From contig NZ_CP126095.1 in the NCBI RefSeq assembly GCF_030123105.1, positions 1,240,001-1,304,000 of the forward strand: 64,000 nucleotides of DNA, in the 5' to 3' direction. The notes beneath the pieces are model-generated. The model saw only the letters and a program-made list of their open reading frames with translations, was not told where the DNA came from and ran no database searches. Each line of letters opens with the position of its first letter. The first letter of the stretch is position 1. Source of the stretch: Paenibacillus sp. G2S3. GTDB taxonomy: Bacteria > Bacillota > Bacilli > Paenibacillales > Paenibacillaceae. Made by a program: the position numbers and the translations under genes. Of the stretch, positions 1 through 9,102 are shown piece by piece.

Positions 1-1070
1 TAATCTGCCGTATCGTAACGATCCGTACTGACGTAATCGGCAATAATGCTCTCGGTTGCTTTACGGCTAACCCCATAACGGGAAGCGTAATGCACGTTGC
101 GAGTATAGGATCTAGCCCCGCAGCCTAGCCCGACCATTCCTTCTTCCTGACAGCTATAGTCAAGAATGCGTTTATCTGTTCCTGCGGTTTCTTTGGCGAA
201 ACGACGCATGGAATATTGGCGATAACCTCTGGCTTTAAGCAGTTGACCAGCGGCCTTGTAGCAGTCTAGGCGAATATCCTCCTGACGCTGGATATCCCCT
301 GGCTTTACGATGGTATGCTCACGGGTGTAGAGCGGATAAATAAAGATTTCTTCAGGATCATAGCTAAGCGTTTGATTTAGAGAATACAGCCAAGAGTCGA
401 CAGTTTGCCCCGGAAGACCATAGATCAAATCCAAATTTAGAATTGGAAAATCATATTTTCCCAGCAGCTCCAGTGCGCGATACACCTCATCCGGATTCTG
501 CGGGCGATAGATGGCCGCTGATTCAGCCGCGACAAAGCTTTGGATGCCCATGCTGACCCGATCTACTGTATATTCTTTTAGAATATTCAGCTTTTCTGCG
601 GTAAGGGTCTCTGGGGAGGTTTCCGCCGAGATGGAGGCTGAACTCGTCTCCAGTCCCATTGTATCAACGGCAATGTGGAACAAACGGCGCAGTTGATCTG
701 CCGCCAGTAATGTAGGCGTACCCCCGCCAATCGCGAAACGAGCATACGGTTTATGTCTAGTGAACTCGGCCCACTGCTTGGCTTGACGTTCTAGCGCGTC
801 TACGTATGTAGCGTGAACATTCGCGCGTTTATCAGGCAAGGTGAACAGGTTGCAGAATCCACAGCGAGCACCGCAAAACGGAATATGCATATATAGAAAA
901 AAGGATTCAGCAGGCTCATCTCGCCATAAGGATTCTAGTGGAATCGGAGGCTGTAGATCCCTGTAAGCCGTTTTGTGTGGATAGGAATACAGATAAGATC
1001 GGTAAGGGTAAGCAGTAATATTGTCTTTCCATTGATGAAGCTCTTCTAAAGAGAAGGACGATAACGTCAT
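1..1070 (-). CDS. STM4012-family HemN-like radical SAM protein (partial, C-terminus outside window)
   Basis: This reading frame starts with ATG at 1070 and runs off the left edge, leaving about 356 codons. A radical SAM CxxxCxxC motif is visible as CGARCGFC at residues 66-73, followed by a GGGTPT glycine-rich motif near residue 120, the layout of HemN/coproporphyrinogen oxidase-like enzymes, which bind a 4Fe-4S cluster and S-adenosylmethionine. It is the fourth gene of a minus-strand set whose upstream members are a sulfatase-fold hydrolase, an ATP-grasp protein and a leucine-rich repeat protein. This matches the STM4012-STM4015 neighbourhood known from Salmonella annotations. Family assignment rests on that context plus the motif. 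The substrate is unknown, and a haem biosynthetic role should not be assumed. Confidence 0.85.
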   Translation of the reverse strand, partial: MTLSSFSLEELHQWKDNITAYPYRSYLYSYPHKTAYRDLQPPIPLESLWRDEPAESFFLYMHIPFCGARCGFCNLFTLPDKRANVHATYVDALERQAKQWAEFTRHKPYARFAIGGGTPTLLAADQLRRLFHIAVDTMGLETSSASISAETSPETLTAEKLNILKEYTVDRVSMGIQSFVAAESAAIYRPQNPDEVYRALELLGKYDFPILNLDLIYGLPGQTVDSWLYSLNQTLSYDPEEIFIYPLYTREHTIVKPGDIQRQEDIRLDCYKAAGQLLKARGYRQYSMRRFAKETAGTDKRILDYSCQEEGMVGLGCGARSYTRNVHYASRYGVSRKATESIIADYVSTDRYDTAD

Positions 1071-1098
1071 AACAGTTCTCCATCCTTTCCTTTTCCTT

Positions 1099-1881
1099 TT
1101 ATAAAATAAATTCCCGATAAGGGACGTTCCATACGGTATTGTGAGCCAGGCGATGCCCCTGATAGCCATCTTCGCCAAAAGCGGTTCCATGATCAGAAAA
1201 CGCTAGACAGAAGGTAGGATTACCGCGTTCCCGGAAGGTATCGAATAATCGGCCCAGTTCACCATCCACATATCGGAGTGCGGCGCGCTGGCTGTCTACG
1301 GAGTCTTTTTTAGCGCCGGGTATAAAATAATGGTTCGGCCCGTGGATGGCAGAGACATTGAGGAACATGAACAATCTTTGCTCGCGCGGAGTATCCTTCA
1401 GCAGCTTCAAGGCATGATTTACCTGATGCTCTGTGGAACGCGGGTTGGTGACCCCAAACGTCATCCGCCAGTAGCTGTGCTGGAAATAGCTTGGTAACAC
1501 ACGAGCGAGTGGATTTTTTTTGGTGAAAAAAATAACGCCCCCAATACAAATCGTCCGGTAGCCCTCGGCAGCAAGTCCGGATACGATATCGGGTGTATCG
1601 AACAGCCAGGTATGCGGATGCGTCTTCATTCCGGTGTTTCGGGAATGGAACATGCGGATATGCTCTGTCTTATCCGTTGTGGCTGGAGTAGGCAAGAAAC
1701 CGCCGAAGAAGGCGTGATGGGCCGCATAGGTGAAGCTGCCAGGGGTATGTCTTTTCTCCCATGATCCTGTTCCGCATAAGTTCGGACAGTTTGCTTCTTC
1801 CATAACAGCAGCATCATAACGTAGCGTATCGAGTGTGATCATAAGAATGTCATGCGTGCCGACGATGGTGTTCATATCCAT
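1099..1881 (-). CDS. STM4013/SEN3800-family alkaline-phosphatase-fold hydrolase
   Basis: The 260-residue product has the sulfatase/alkaline phosphatase superfamily pattern. An N-terminal ILMITLDTLRYDA segment (residues 12-24) carries the first metal-binding aspartate, and a C-terminal SDHGTAFGEDGYQGH segment carries the Asp-His metal ligands. Members hydrolyse phosphate or sulfate esters; the substrate here is unknown. No signal peptide is visible, so it probably acts in the cytoplasm. The ATG at 1881 directly abuts the stop codon of the upstream gene and is preceded by an AAGGAAGGA ribosome binding site; an ATG two codons later is also possible. The next gene begins 28 bp downstream, so the genes are very likely co-transcribed. 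Confidence 0.85.
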   Translation of the reverse strand: MDMNTIVGTHDILMITLDTLRYDAAVMEEANCPNLCGTGSWEKRHTPGSFTYAAHHAFFGGFLPTPATTDKTEHIRMFHSRNTGMKTHPHTWLFDTPDIVSGLAAEGYRTICIGGVIFFTKKNPLARVLPSYFQHSYWRMTFGVTNPRSTEHQVNHALKLLKDTPREQRLFMFLNVSAIHGPNHYFIPGAKKDSVDSQRAALRYVDGELGRLFDTFRERGNPTFCLAFSDHGTAFGEDGYQGHRLAHNTVWNVPYREFIL

Positions 1882-3171
1882 TTAAGATAATCCTTCCTTT
1901 ATAAGCGGTGTGGAGGGAGGCGTGATATAGTCTCTAGCCGACAATACCTTCATTTCCCATTCGTAGGTGCTGGAGCCACGGTATTTCACATCGTACAGCA
2001 AGTCGCCAAATGGATTGACATCCGCGACAAAACATTGCTGTGAACCCCCGGATACCAGTACATCGATTCCGGCTACCCCGGAACGGGGAAAAGCAGCCAG
2101 TGCTTGCACAGCGGTATTCCGCACCTGCTCCTGTACGGGTTCAGACAGACCGGCTTCCGAAAGAGACATCCGCTGGTTGCGTAAATGCAGATTCGTAATT
2201 GGTGTAGGACTGACCCGGGCAACCGCGTGGCAGGCCTCGCGGAGAACGACTAGCTGGCGAATATCGAATGCTTTTCCCTTAAGCCCGGCTTTAGGGATCC
2301 ATTGCTCAGCATAAGCCCCGTGCTGGTAGATCCAGTTCACAATTCCCGAGATCGTGGCGGTATCCGTGTACCGTTGCAGTTTACCGGAATTATAGTAAAT
2401 GGGTGGTCGAGTGATGTAATTCTCGACCCCCACTGTTGTTAAGGCAATTTCGGCACCCGTCACGGGATGGATCTGATAGGCGACCACCCCAGAAGCCGCA
2501 GAGCCGAAGGCCAGCTTAATGAATACCCGGTGCATGCGCCGGGATAACATCATCTCCCGGAGAGAGGCATAATCCGTAGGCTGCTGATCTTCGCCTACTG
2601 GGCGAGGGATTGGAATCCCTGCCTCGCTCAGAATCTGTTGTGTCTGGCGTTTATCGGTCATGGCCGCAATGTCAGTAGGGTCATTTAACCATAGCGAACC
2701 TGGACATGCGGTTTTGGCCTCGCGCTGTAGTCTAGCCAGCATTCGGCAGTAGCCGCGGAACCATTGGGATGGATGATGCAGTACACCTTGCATTTCCGTC
2801 AATTGACAGGCTAATTTCACGCGGAGTGGTCGCGGATCAGGTCTATCGGCGTAGGGATGAAGCGAATCGTCCATATCATCCGAATCCGGTGCACCCAGAG
2901 CGATTAAGGCCCGTTCTACCTCGAAGCTGCTGCCAGGTGATTCTAGCCTCAGTAGCGGTGGAGCTGCACTGAGATCTACTCCGTTGTAAACGGAGGACTG
3001 ATGGGGTAATTGCTTCTTCTGCTCTTCCATAAGATCACCTAATGATCTACCTTGCAGAAACTCAGCGTAAGATAAAATAATGGCAGGGGGCATTCCTAGA
3101 TCGGAACGCGCTTGCTGGATGCCGCTAGTCCGTTTATCACCGGGAATACCGATAACGATCATCGGCCTCAT
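1882..3171 (-). CDS. STM4014-family ATP-grasp-like protein
   Basis: The open frame extends to 3258, but that would overlap the upstream gene by about 80 bp, so I prefer the ATG at 3171. It begins MRPMIVIGIPGD, a typical first beta strand and glycine turn, and gives about 429 residues. The middle and C-terminal parts resemble an ATP-grasp ligase: FIKLAFGSAASGVVAY in the central part, then EQWIPKAGLKGKAFDIRQLV, and a C-terminal GIDVLVSGG...FVADVNPFGDLL segment corresponding to the metal-binding end of the fold. ATP-grasp enzymes join a carboxylate to an amine or thiol through an acyl phosphate. Its position between the LRR and hydrolase genes is that of STM4014. The substrate is unknown. Confidence 0.8.
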   Translation of the reverse strand: MRPMIVIGIPGDKRTSGIQQARSDLGMPPAIILSYAEFLQGRSLGDLMEEQKKQLPHQSSVYNGVDLSAAPPLLRLESPGSSFEVERALIALGAPDSDDMDDSLHPYADRPDPRPLRVKLACQLTEMQGVLHHPSQWFRGYCRMLARLQREAKTACPGSLWLNDPTDIAAMTDKRQTQQILSEAGIPIPRPVGEDQQPTDYASLREMMLSRRMHRVFIKLAFGSAASGVVAYQIHPVTGAEIALTTVGVENYITRPPIYYNSGKLQRYTDTATISGIVNWIYQHGAYAEQWIPKAGLKGKAFDIRQLVVLREACHAVARVSPTPITNLHLRNQRMSLSEAGLSEPVQEQVRNTAVQALAAFPRSGVAGIDVLVSGGSQQCFVADVNPFGDLLYDVKYRGSSTYEWEMKVLSARDYITPPSTPLIKEGLS

Positions 3172-3178
3172 GAGAGGC

Positions 3179-4024
3179 TCACTCTGTGATGGAAGGATAA
3201 CGCCAGTCTTCCTCATCATCGCTTTCCTGCTTGTCGCTAACATCAACAGGCAATCCACTTTGCTTCCAGCGGCTAATCATCTCGTCAGACATATAATGAT
3301 GGCTTAGGTTTAATGCTTTTAATTTTTTGATTCTGTCGCTGGCTAGAAGCAATTCTGCCCCCTCATCGCTTAGGGTACCAAGCGACAGGTCAAGCGTGTC
3401 CAGTTGATCCAGAATAGGAGCATTTGCTAGTGCACCTGCGATCTCATCTTGGATCTGGCTATTTTTTAAACCAAGATAAGTAAGCTTAGGGAACTTTCCT
3501 ACTTCTATAAGAGGAAGAAGATCTGCTAAGCTGCCGTCAAATCCGTAGTTATCTACGCCGAGATATAGCTCCAGCTTGCGCAAATTCGGCAATTGGCTTG
3601 CTGCAATATGTTCAAGAATGGCTTTACCTAAGCCTCCACTTATAATAATCAGTTCTTCTAGCTTGTCGTGTTTTAGTTCTGAGAGGCTTAGCTCATTCCC
3701 ACCTTGAATCGTGAGTGACTGTAGCTCTGGAAAAGCGGGGAGCAGCGGCGATAGATCGCTTTGGGTAATCCAAGAAATCTCGCATTCCTCATAGCCCATC
3801 TCGCCTATGAAAAGCTTGCGCAAAGCAGGGAAGCTAGCACTATGCGTAACCAGTGACTCTACAACTTCTTCTGAACTATTTTCGTAGGCTTGCCCCCAAT
3901 CACCGATAATTAGACTTGTCAGCGAAGAACTTTCAGGGCTGCTACTAAGTTTCTCAATTTCAGTGCCAATTCTTTGGCCTTCTTCGAATTCATCGTATCC
4001 GATACTAAGCTTTACTTCCGTCAT
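3179..4024 (-). CDS. STM4015-family leucine-rich repeat protein
   Basis: This protein of about 281 residues is built mostly of leucine-rich repeats. From roughly residue 75 onward, units such as FPELQSLTIQGGNELS, LPNLRKLELYLG, FPKLTYLGLKNSQI, LDQLDTLDLSLGTLSDEG and IKKLKALNLSHHYMSDE recur at about 25-30 residues. There is no signal peptide, so it is probably a cytoplasmic binding scaffold. I chose the ATG at 4024 because the GGGAGGGA ribosome binding site sits about 6 bases upstream; the ATG at 4030 touches it. It is the first gene of the minus-strand set and its stop lies 7 bp from the preferred start of the ATP-grasp gene. Its binding partner is unknown and may be another product of the cluster. 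Confidence 0.8.
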   Translation of the reverse strand: MTEVKLSIGYDEFEEGQRIGTEIEKLSSSPESSSLTSLIIGDWGQAYENSSEEVVESLVTHSASFPALRKLFIGEMGYEECEISWITQSDLSPLLPAFPELQSLTIQGGNELSLSELKHDKLEELIIISGGLGKAILEHIAASQLPNLRKLELYLGVDNYGFDGSLADLLPLIEVGKFPKLTYLGLKNSQIQDEIAGALANAPILDQLDTLDLSLGTLSDEGAELLLASDRIKKLKALNLSHHYMSDEMISRWKQSGLPVDVSDKQESDDEEDWRYPSITE

Positions 4025-4184
4025 GGGCATTCCCTCCCGGAAAAATTTAACTTCGAAAATACCCTATCATCTGTAGCCGAGGGAGTCAAATCACAGGTTT
4101 AAATAATTATAGTCAAATTCGTCATGTCCTTGAGCTAATCATTTATGGTAGGTTTATGCTAGGGAGAATTACATAATTTTGAAA

Positions 4185-4277
4185 TATAAGAAAGTACGTT
4201 TCACACTATACTTTATCCTTATATTTCTCGCTAAACGCTTACCGTCCTTATAAGGACGCCGAAGGCGATTATACTTG
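4185..4277 (+). repeat. Interspersed structured repeat, copy A (about 93 bp)
   Basis: This segment aligns along its length with 15727-15820. It can fold into a first hairpin (ATAAG 4186-4190 with CTTAT 4218-4222, and AAAGTA 4191-4196 with TACTTT 4209-4214) and a second one around the self-complementary GTCCTTATAAGGAC. An outer stem pairs TAAACGC with GCGATTA with one mismatch. It lies between the divergent LRR and amidase genes and ends just before the amidase ribosome binding site. Confidence 0.7.
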
Positions 4278-4291
4278 AAGGAGCTGCTCTG

Positions 4292-5767
4292 ATGAAGATC
4301 AAATTTCAGGAATGGATAATAGAAGCGGATATTGCAAAGCTGCAAGCGGCTATGGAAGCAGGCGTAGTCAGCTCAGAAGATTTGGTAGTAGCCTATTTGG
4401 AACGGATTCATAAGTACGATATAGACATAAACGCCATCTTAGAAATCAATCCAGAGGCTAAAGACATCGCGAGAGCACTGGATATTGAACGTAGGGAACA
4501 AGGAAGTCGGGGAAGTCTGCACGGTATTCCTATATTGTTGAAGGATAATATAGATACTGCGGATAAGATGCATACGAGTGCTGGGTCAGTAGCTTTAGCA
4601 GGATCATTTGCGGCAAAAGATTCCTTCGTAGCTGCGAAGCTTCGGTCGGCAGGAGCTGTTTTGCTTGGAAAGGCGAATATGTCGGAGTGGTCTAACTTTA
4701 TGTCTAGTTCAATGCCGGCTGGGTATAGCTCACGAGGTGGTCTAGTACTTAATCCATATGGGCCAGGGAATGTATTTGTCAGTGGTTCAAGTTCTGGACC
4801 AGCGGCAGCTATTGCGGCAAATTTGGCAGCAGCATCGATCGGAACGGAAACCGCGGGATCAATTGTTGGGCCAGCCTGTCAGCATGCTCTCGTCGGGATC
4901 AAACCAACAGTTGGATTGGTCAGTCGTACTGGAGTGATTCCTATTTCAGTTAGCCAAGACACTCCTGGACCTATCGCTAGAACGGTCACGGATGCGGCGA
5001 TTATTTTGGGGGCATTAACGGGAGTGGATGACAAGGATGAAGCAACATTATTGAGCGAGAAGCATGCTTTTACGGACTATACTCCTTTTTTAGATAAAAG
5101 CTTTATACGGCAAGCAAGAATAGGTGTTCCACGGGCTTATTATAAACATTTAGATGCAGAGCGACTTTCAATTATGGAAGCAGCTATCCAGACTTTGAAG
5201 AATGAAGGGGCTACGATTATAGATCCAGTTACGCTTTATGTTGAACAACAAAACTGGAATAATGATGTGATCTGTTATGAATTTAAAAAGGGGCTCAATG
5301 CATATTTATCTCAAGTAGATGATTCCGTTCCGGTTCACTCTTTGCAACAATTGATAGCGTATAATGAAAGGCATGCTGAAATCGCATTACAATATGGGCA
5401 AGACACATTAACTAGGTCAGAGGAAGTAACTTTAACCGAAGAAGAATATCAGCAAAAGAAACAAGAATACAGAGAGTTAGCACTTGAGAAAGGTATAGAT
5501 TATGTGTTGGAGCAGTATAGCTTGGATGCATTATTGCTGCCTGGTGATGTAGATGGTATGTATATTGCGGCACGCTTGGGGTATCCGTTAATTACTGTTC
5601 CGGCAGGGTATGTAGCACAGGGCATTATTGATGCTGATGGTGATCCTACTCGGGGGCCCTTTGGGGTAGTTTTTTCCGGAAAAGCCTATAGTGAGCCTAC
5701 GCTCCTATCCATAGCCTACGGGTTTGAACAAGCTACGCAGCATCGTATTCCTCCTCAACTGGAATAG
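4292..5767 (+). CDS. Amidase signature family protein
   Basis: The 491-residue protein is an amidase-signature hydrolase of the GatA/FAAH fold. The Ser-cisSer-Lys triad can be placed as Lys84 (ILLKDNIDT), Ser166 (SGSSSGPAAA) and Ser190 (TETAGSI), with the family's 24-residue spacing between the serines. Such enzymes hydrolyse amides or transfer ammonia. No gatB or gatC is adjacent, so a stand-alone amidase is more likely than a tRNA amidotransferase subunit. There is no signal peptide. The ATG at 4292 follows a GAAGGAG site that sits at the end of the structured repeat at 4185. It heads a short run of same-strand genes of unrelated type. Confidence 0.88.
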   Translation: MKIKFQEWIIEADIAKLQAAMEAGVVSSEDLVVAYLERIHKYDIDINAILEINPEAKDIARALDIERREQGSRGSLHGIPILLKDNIDTADKMHTSAGSVALAGSFAAKDSFVAAKLRSAGAVLLGKANMSEWSNFMSSSMPAGYSSRGGLVLNPYGPGNVFVSGSSSGPAAAIAANLAAASIGTETAGSIVGPACQHALVGIKPTVGLVSRTGVIPISVSQDTPGPIARTVTDAAIILGALTGVDDKDEATLLSEKHAFTDYTPFLDKSFIRQARIGVPRAYYKHLDAERLSIMEAAIQTLKNEGATIIDPVTLYVEQQNWNNDVICYEFKKGLNAYLSQVDDSVPVHSLQQLIAYNERHAEIALQYGQDTLTRSEEVTLTEEEYQQKKQEYRELALEKGIDYVLEQYSLDALLLPGDVDGMYIAARLGYPLITVPAGYVAQGIIDADGDPTRGPFGVVFSGKAYSEPTLLSIAYGFEQATQHRIPPQLE

Positions 5768-5803
5768 GTATTAACTACTTTATTATAGAAGGAAGAGAAC
5801 AGC

Positions 5804-6337
5804 TTGAAATATTGCCTAGAATGTGGAACAGCGTTAGTAATGAAAGAAAGCGATGGGGAAGGGCAGGTACCTTATTGTAATGCATGCGAAATGTTCCGAT
5901 TTCCTATTTTCAGCACAGCGATCAGTACAGCGGTATTAAATCGGGATATGAATAAGATTCTATTGATCCAGCAGTATAACCGACCAGATTATATTTTGCT
6001 TGCAGGGTACGTGAATAAAGGTGAAGATGCGGAAACCACACTTATTCGTGAGGTAAAAGAAGAGGTAGGAATTGATATTGTAGCCTATGAATATATGCGC
6101 AGCTTGTATTTCGCACCTTCTAATACGCTGATGCTGAATTTTATAGGTGTTGCAGATACGGAGGAATTAAGTCAGGTGAGTGCTGAGGTAGATCATGCAG
6201 AATGGTTTACCTTGGAAGAGGCCGCCAGTGCTATTAAAAAGAATAGTCTAGCCGAAACCTTCCTGTTGGCGATTATTGAAAAATTGCATGCAGATCAGGT
6301 ACAGGTAAATCCAGTATCGGTAGGAGGAACAGTGTAA
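5804..6337 (+). CDS. Nudix hydrolase with N-terminal zinc ribbon
   Basis: The 177-residue product starts with a CLEC...CNAC zinc-ribbon pair (first about 30 residues), followed by a Nudix domain. The Nudix box is readable as GYVNKGEDAETTLIREVKEE, which fits GX5EX7REUXEE. The combination resembles NudC-type NAD(H) pyrophosphatases, although this protein is shorter. It would hydrolyse a nucleoside diphosphate linked to another moiety; the true substrate is unknown. The start is TTG at 5804 behind GAAGGAAGAG. The stop lies one base before the start of the next gene, so the two are translationally close. Confidence 0.87.
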   Translation: MKYCLECGTALVMKESDGEGQVPYCNACEMFRFPIFSTAISTAVLNRDMNKILLIQQYNRPDYILLAGYVNKGEDAETTLIREVKEEVGIDIVAYEYMRSLYFAPSNTLMLNFIGVADTEELSQVSAEVDHAEWFTLEEAASAIKKNSLAETFLLAIIEKLHADQVQVNPVSVGGTV

Positions 6338-6338
6338 G

Positions 6339-6710
6339 ATGATAGTATATAGCTTTGCCAAAGAAGTCGGTAAATCGATTGATGCATTCGGCAGCCAGCA
6401 GCTTTATATGTCCAGAATACTGACAGAGGCGGTTTCTCCGCAAGTGGGTTGTATGCACTTGGGCGTGAATGGACTTGTTGGCTGGCATCAGGCTCCGATT
6501 CCACAGCTGTTTCTGGTCGTTAGCGGAGAAGGCTGGGTCAGAGCAGGGGAAGAAGTAGAGATTTCAGTTAGCGCTGGCTCTGCCGTATATTGGGATAAGG
6601 GCGAGTTTCATGAGACACGCACGGGGACAGGACTAACAGCGATAGTGATCGAAGCTGAGAATATGAGTTTGGCGATGCCGATGGTGCAAGAGATTTTTGA
6701 GCGGAGGTAA
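6339..6710 (+). CDS. Cupin-domain protein
   Basis: This 123-residue protein reads as a single cupin barrel, with a GWHQAPIPQLFLVVSGEGWVRAG-like segment (motif 1, residues 49-70) and a PAG-type turn, SAGSAVYWDKGEFHETRTG, for motif 2. Metal-binding histidines are present (H51, H89 region). Small cupins bind sugars, metals or small acids and may be sensors or isomerases; nothing here narrows the role. It starts with ATG at 6339, one base after the Nudix stop, with GGAGGAAC upstream inside the Nudix gene. It overlaps nothing and is followed at once by a GNAT gene. Confidence 0.75.
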   Translation: MIVYSFAKEVGKSIDAFGSQQLYMSRILTEAVSPQVGCMHLGVNGLVGWHQAPIPQLFLVVSGEGWVRAGEEVEISVSAGSAVYWDKGEFHETRTGTGLTAIVIEAENMSLAMPMVQEIFERR

Positions 6711-6714
6711 AACA

Positions 6715-7260
6715 ATGTTTAATCAAGAGAAAAGAACAATGACGACCGAAAGATTGATTTTGAGACCCTTTGAATTATCTGATGCAAAACGTGTCTCTGA
6801 CCTCTGCAATAATTATAATATCTACAAAAGTACGTTGACCCTACCTTATCCATACACTATCGAATGTGCAATATCATGGATTGAAGCTCATGAAGAGAAT
6901 TTTATCAATAATATGTATTATGAGTTTGCGATTACTGATAAAAGTACAAACGAGCTTTATGGAGCTATAGGACTGACCAATAAGAAAGCACACAGAAATG
7001 GTGAAGTTGGATATTGGATCGGTGAGGAATATTGGGGTAAAGGATACGCGACTGAAGCAACAAAAGCGATCATTGCGTTTGCTTTTTCAGAAAAGCATTA
7101 TCATAAAGTGTTTGCAAGACACCTTGCTTCAAATCCAAGCTCTGGGCGAGTGATGCAAAAATGTGGAATGGTGAAGGAAGGCATTTTATTACAGCATATT
7201 TATAAAGAAAATAAATATGATGACCTTATTCATTATGGAATTATTAACACGGAAGGCTAA
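6715..7260 (+). CDS. GNAT family N-acetyltransferase (RimJ/RimL-like)
   Basis: The product of about 181 residues begins MFNQEKRTMTTERLILRPF, the usual opening of RimJ/RimL-type acetyltransferases (TERLxLRPF). The acetyl-CoA pyrophosphate-binding region is visible as GYWIGEEYWGKGYATEATKA, followed by LASNPSSGRVMQKCGM. It would transfer acetyl from acetyl-CoA to an amine, perhaps a protein N-terminus or a small molecule. I chose the ATG at 6715 because GGAGG lies about 9 bases upstream; a TTG at 6697 would overlap the preceding cupin gene. It is the last gene of its run and is followed by a bidirectional terminator. Confidence 0.85.
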   Translation: MFNQEKRTMTTERLILRPFELSDAKRVSDLCNNYNIYKSTLTLPYPYTIECAISWIEAHEENFINNMYYEFAITDKSTNELYGAIGLTNKKAHRNGEVGYWIGEEYWGKGYATEATKAIIAFAFSEKHYHKVFARHLASNPSSGRVMQKCGMVKEGILLQHIYKENKYDDLIHYGIINTEG

Positions 7261-7304
7261 GCTACATAAAGTGAATTTTAAAATTTTTACAAGCAAATAG
7301 ATAA

Positions 7305-7333
7305 GAAAAAAGGAGCCGAGAGGCTCCTTTTTA
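7305..7333. terminator. Bidirectional rho-independent terminator
   Basis: A perfect 8-bp stem, AAGGAGCC/GGCTCCTT with a GAGA loop at 7310-7329, has an A run on the left and a T run on the right. It lies between convergent genes (GNAT and alpha-glucosidase) and can serve both. Confidence 0.85.
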
Positions 7334-7376
7334 TAGTTCTACCATTGACCATTGCTGACAAATCCGATGGATTTTA

Positions 7377-9065
7377 TTAGCTAAGCTTATACACACGAGC
7401 TTCATAAGGACGAAGCTGAATGGTGTTTAGTTCTTCTTCTGGATTTACTTCATAGTTAGCAATGAGCAGTTCCTTCGCTTGGAATTTCACAGTAGAAGGA
7501 AGTTCGAAGGTCGCAGGCTCTCCGAAGAAATTCAATACAACTAGTAGCTGTTCTTCTCCAAGAGTACGCAGATAAGCATATACCTGCTCATTCTCCTCAG
7601 CCAAAATTGTATAATTTCCGTATACGATAATCTCATGCTGCTTACGTAGCTCAATTAGCTTCTTATAGTAGTGAAAAATAGAATCGGGATCAGCCAGTGC
7701 CTTCTCCACGTTGATATCTTTGTAGTTAGGGTTCACAGCCAGCCACGGAGTGCCGGTGGTGAAGCCTGCTTGCGGCTCCGAGTTCCATTGCATCGGCGTA
7801 CGGCCATTGTCCCGACCTTTGATATAGATGGAATTCATGATTTTTTCTTCCGAGTGTCCGGCAGCCAAGTATTCCTTATACATATTTAGAATTTCAATAT
7901 CCTTGTAGTCATCGATGGAAGCAAACTGTACATTTGTCATGCCGATTTCTTCACCTTGATAGATGTAAGGTGTACCTTGGAGCGTGTGAAGCAGTGTTGC
8001 CAGCATTTTGCCAGACTCTTTCGGGAACAGCTTATCATCTCCAAATCGGGATAGCATACGCGGCTGATCATGGTTGTTCATATACAAGCTGTTCCAACCC
8101 TTGCCGTCGAGTGCGACTTGCCACTTGGAAATAATGGACTTAATGTCCGCCAGCTTCCAAGGCTGTACATTCCATTTACCTCCAGGTCCGGAATCGACGT
8201 CCATGAGCTCGAAATGGAATACCATGTTCAGCTCGTTACGATCCTCGGAAACATACAGTGAAGCTTCTTCTGGAGTGACATTAACGGCTTCACCCACTGT
8301 CATGATATCGTACTTGGATAGTACCTCACGGTTCATTTCCTGCATATACTCATGTACGCGTGGACCGTTAACGAAATAGTCTCCACCGAAGTGGTACGTA
8401 GGCTGTTCTCCGTTACTTTCCCCAGAAACGCTAGGTAATTCCGGTACTTTGGAGATCAGGTTGATTACGTCCATGCGGAATCCGTCAATTCCTTTATCCA
8501 GCCACCAGGTCATCATATCGTAGATTTCCTTGCGGAGCTTTGGATTGTCCCAATTTAGGTCCGGTTGTTTACGGGAGAAGAGATGGAGGTAATATTCCTC
8601 CGACTTCTCATCGTATTCCCAAGCTGATCCACTGAAGAAGGAGCCCCAGTCGTTCGGCGGCTGGCCGTCCTTTCCAGGACGCCAAATATAATAATCACGA
8701 TAAGGATTATCCTGCGATTTGCGGGATTCCACGAACCAAGCATGCTCATCTGAGGAATGGTTGACCACAAGGTCCATAATCAGCTTCATGCCACGGCTGT
8801 GAAGACCAGCGAGCAGTTCTTCCCAATCGGAGAGCGTTCCGAAATCATCCATAATACTTTGATAATTACTGATATCATAACCGTTATCGTCATTAGGCGA
8901 CTGGTACACTGGGCACAGCCACACCACGTCGACACCAAGATGATTTAAATAATCAAGTTTCGAGATAATCCCTTGCAGATCACCAATACCATCCCCATTA
9001 CTGTCTTTAAAGCTGCGGGGGTAAATTTGATACACTACGCTTTCTTTCCACCATTTTTTATCCAA
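7377..9065 (-). CDS. GH13 alpha-glucosidase / oligo-1,6-glucosidase
   Basis: The 562-residue enzyme has the complete GH13 pattern: DLVVNHSSD (region I, residues 98-106), GFRMDVIN with nucleophile Asp199, TVGEAVN with acid/base Glu259, and NNHDQPR with Asp333. Length and the start WWKESVVYQIYPRSFKDSNGDG match cytoplasmic oligo-1,6-glucosidases and alpha-glucosidases acting on short alpha-glucosides. There is no signal peptide, which agrees with hydrolysis after uptake by the ABC importer encoded just upstream. The start is TTG at 9065 after AGGAGA. It is the last gene of a minus-strand operon with two permeases and a binding protein. Exact linkage specificity cannot be read from the sequence; trehalose-6-phosphate hydrolase is a less likely alternative. 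Confidence 0.92.
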   Translation of the reverse strand: MDKKWWKESVVYQIYPRSFKDSNGDGIGDLQGIISKLDYLNHLGVDVVWLCPVYQSPNDDNGYDISNYQSIMDDFGTLSDWEELLAGLHSRGMKLIMDLVVNHSSDEHAWFVESRKSQDNPYRDYYIWRPGKDGQPPNDWGSFFSGSAWEYDEKSEEYYLHLFSRKQPDLNWDNPKLRKEIYDMMTWWLDKGIDGFRMDVINLISKVPELPSVSGESNGEQPTYHFGGDYFVNGPRVHEYMQEMNREVLSKYDIMTVGEAVNVTPEEASLYVSEDRNELNMVFHFELMDVDSGPGGKWNVQPWKLADIKSIISKWQVALDGKGWNSLYMNNHDQPRMLSRFGDDKLFPKESGKMLATLLHTLQGTPYIYQGEEIGMTNVQFASIDDYKDIEILNMYKEYLAAGHSEEKIMNSIYIKGRDNGRTPMQWNSEPQAGFTTGTPWLAVNPNYKDINVEKALADPDSIFHYYKKLIELRKQHEIIVYGNYTILAEENEQVYAYLRTLGEEQLLVVLNFFGEPATFELPSTVKFQAKELLIANYEVNPEEELNTIQLRPYEARVYKLS

Positions 9066-9102
9066 GGTTGTAATCTCCTATCTCTATATAGATCTTGCAA
9101 TT

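Noticed and set aside
8074..8379. Antisense open frames over the GH13 gene and other large genes
   Set aside because: They are shadows of well-supported genes with no ribosome binding site or recognisable protein sequence.
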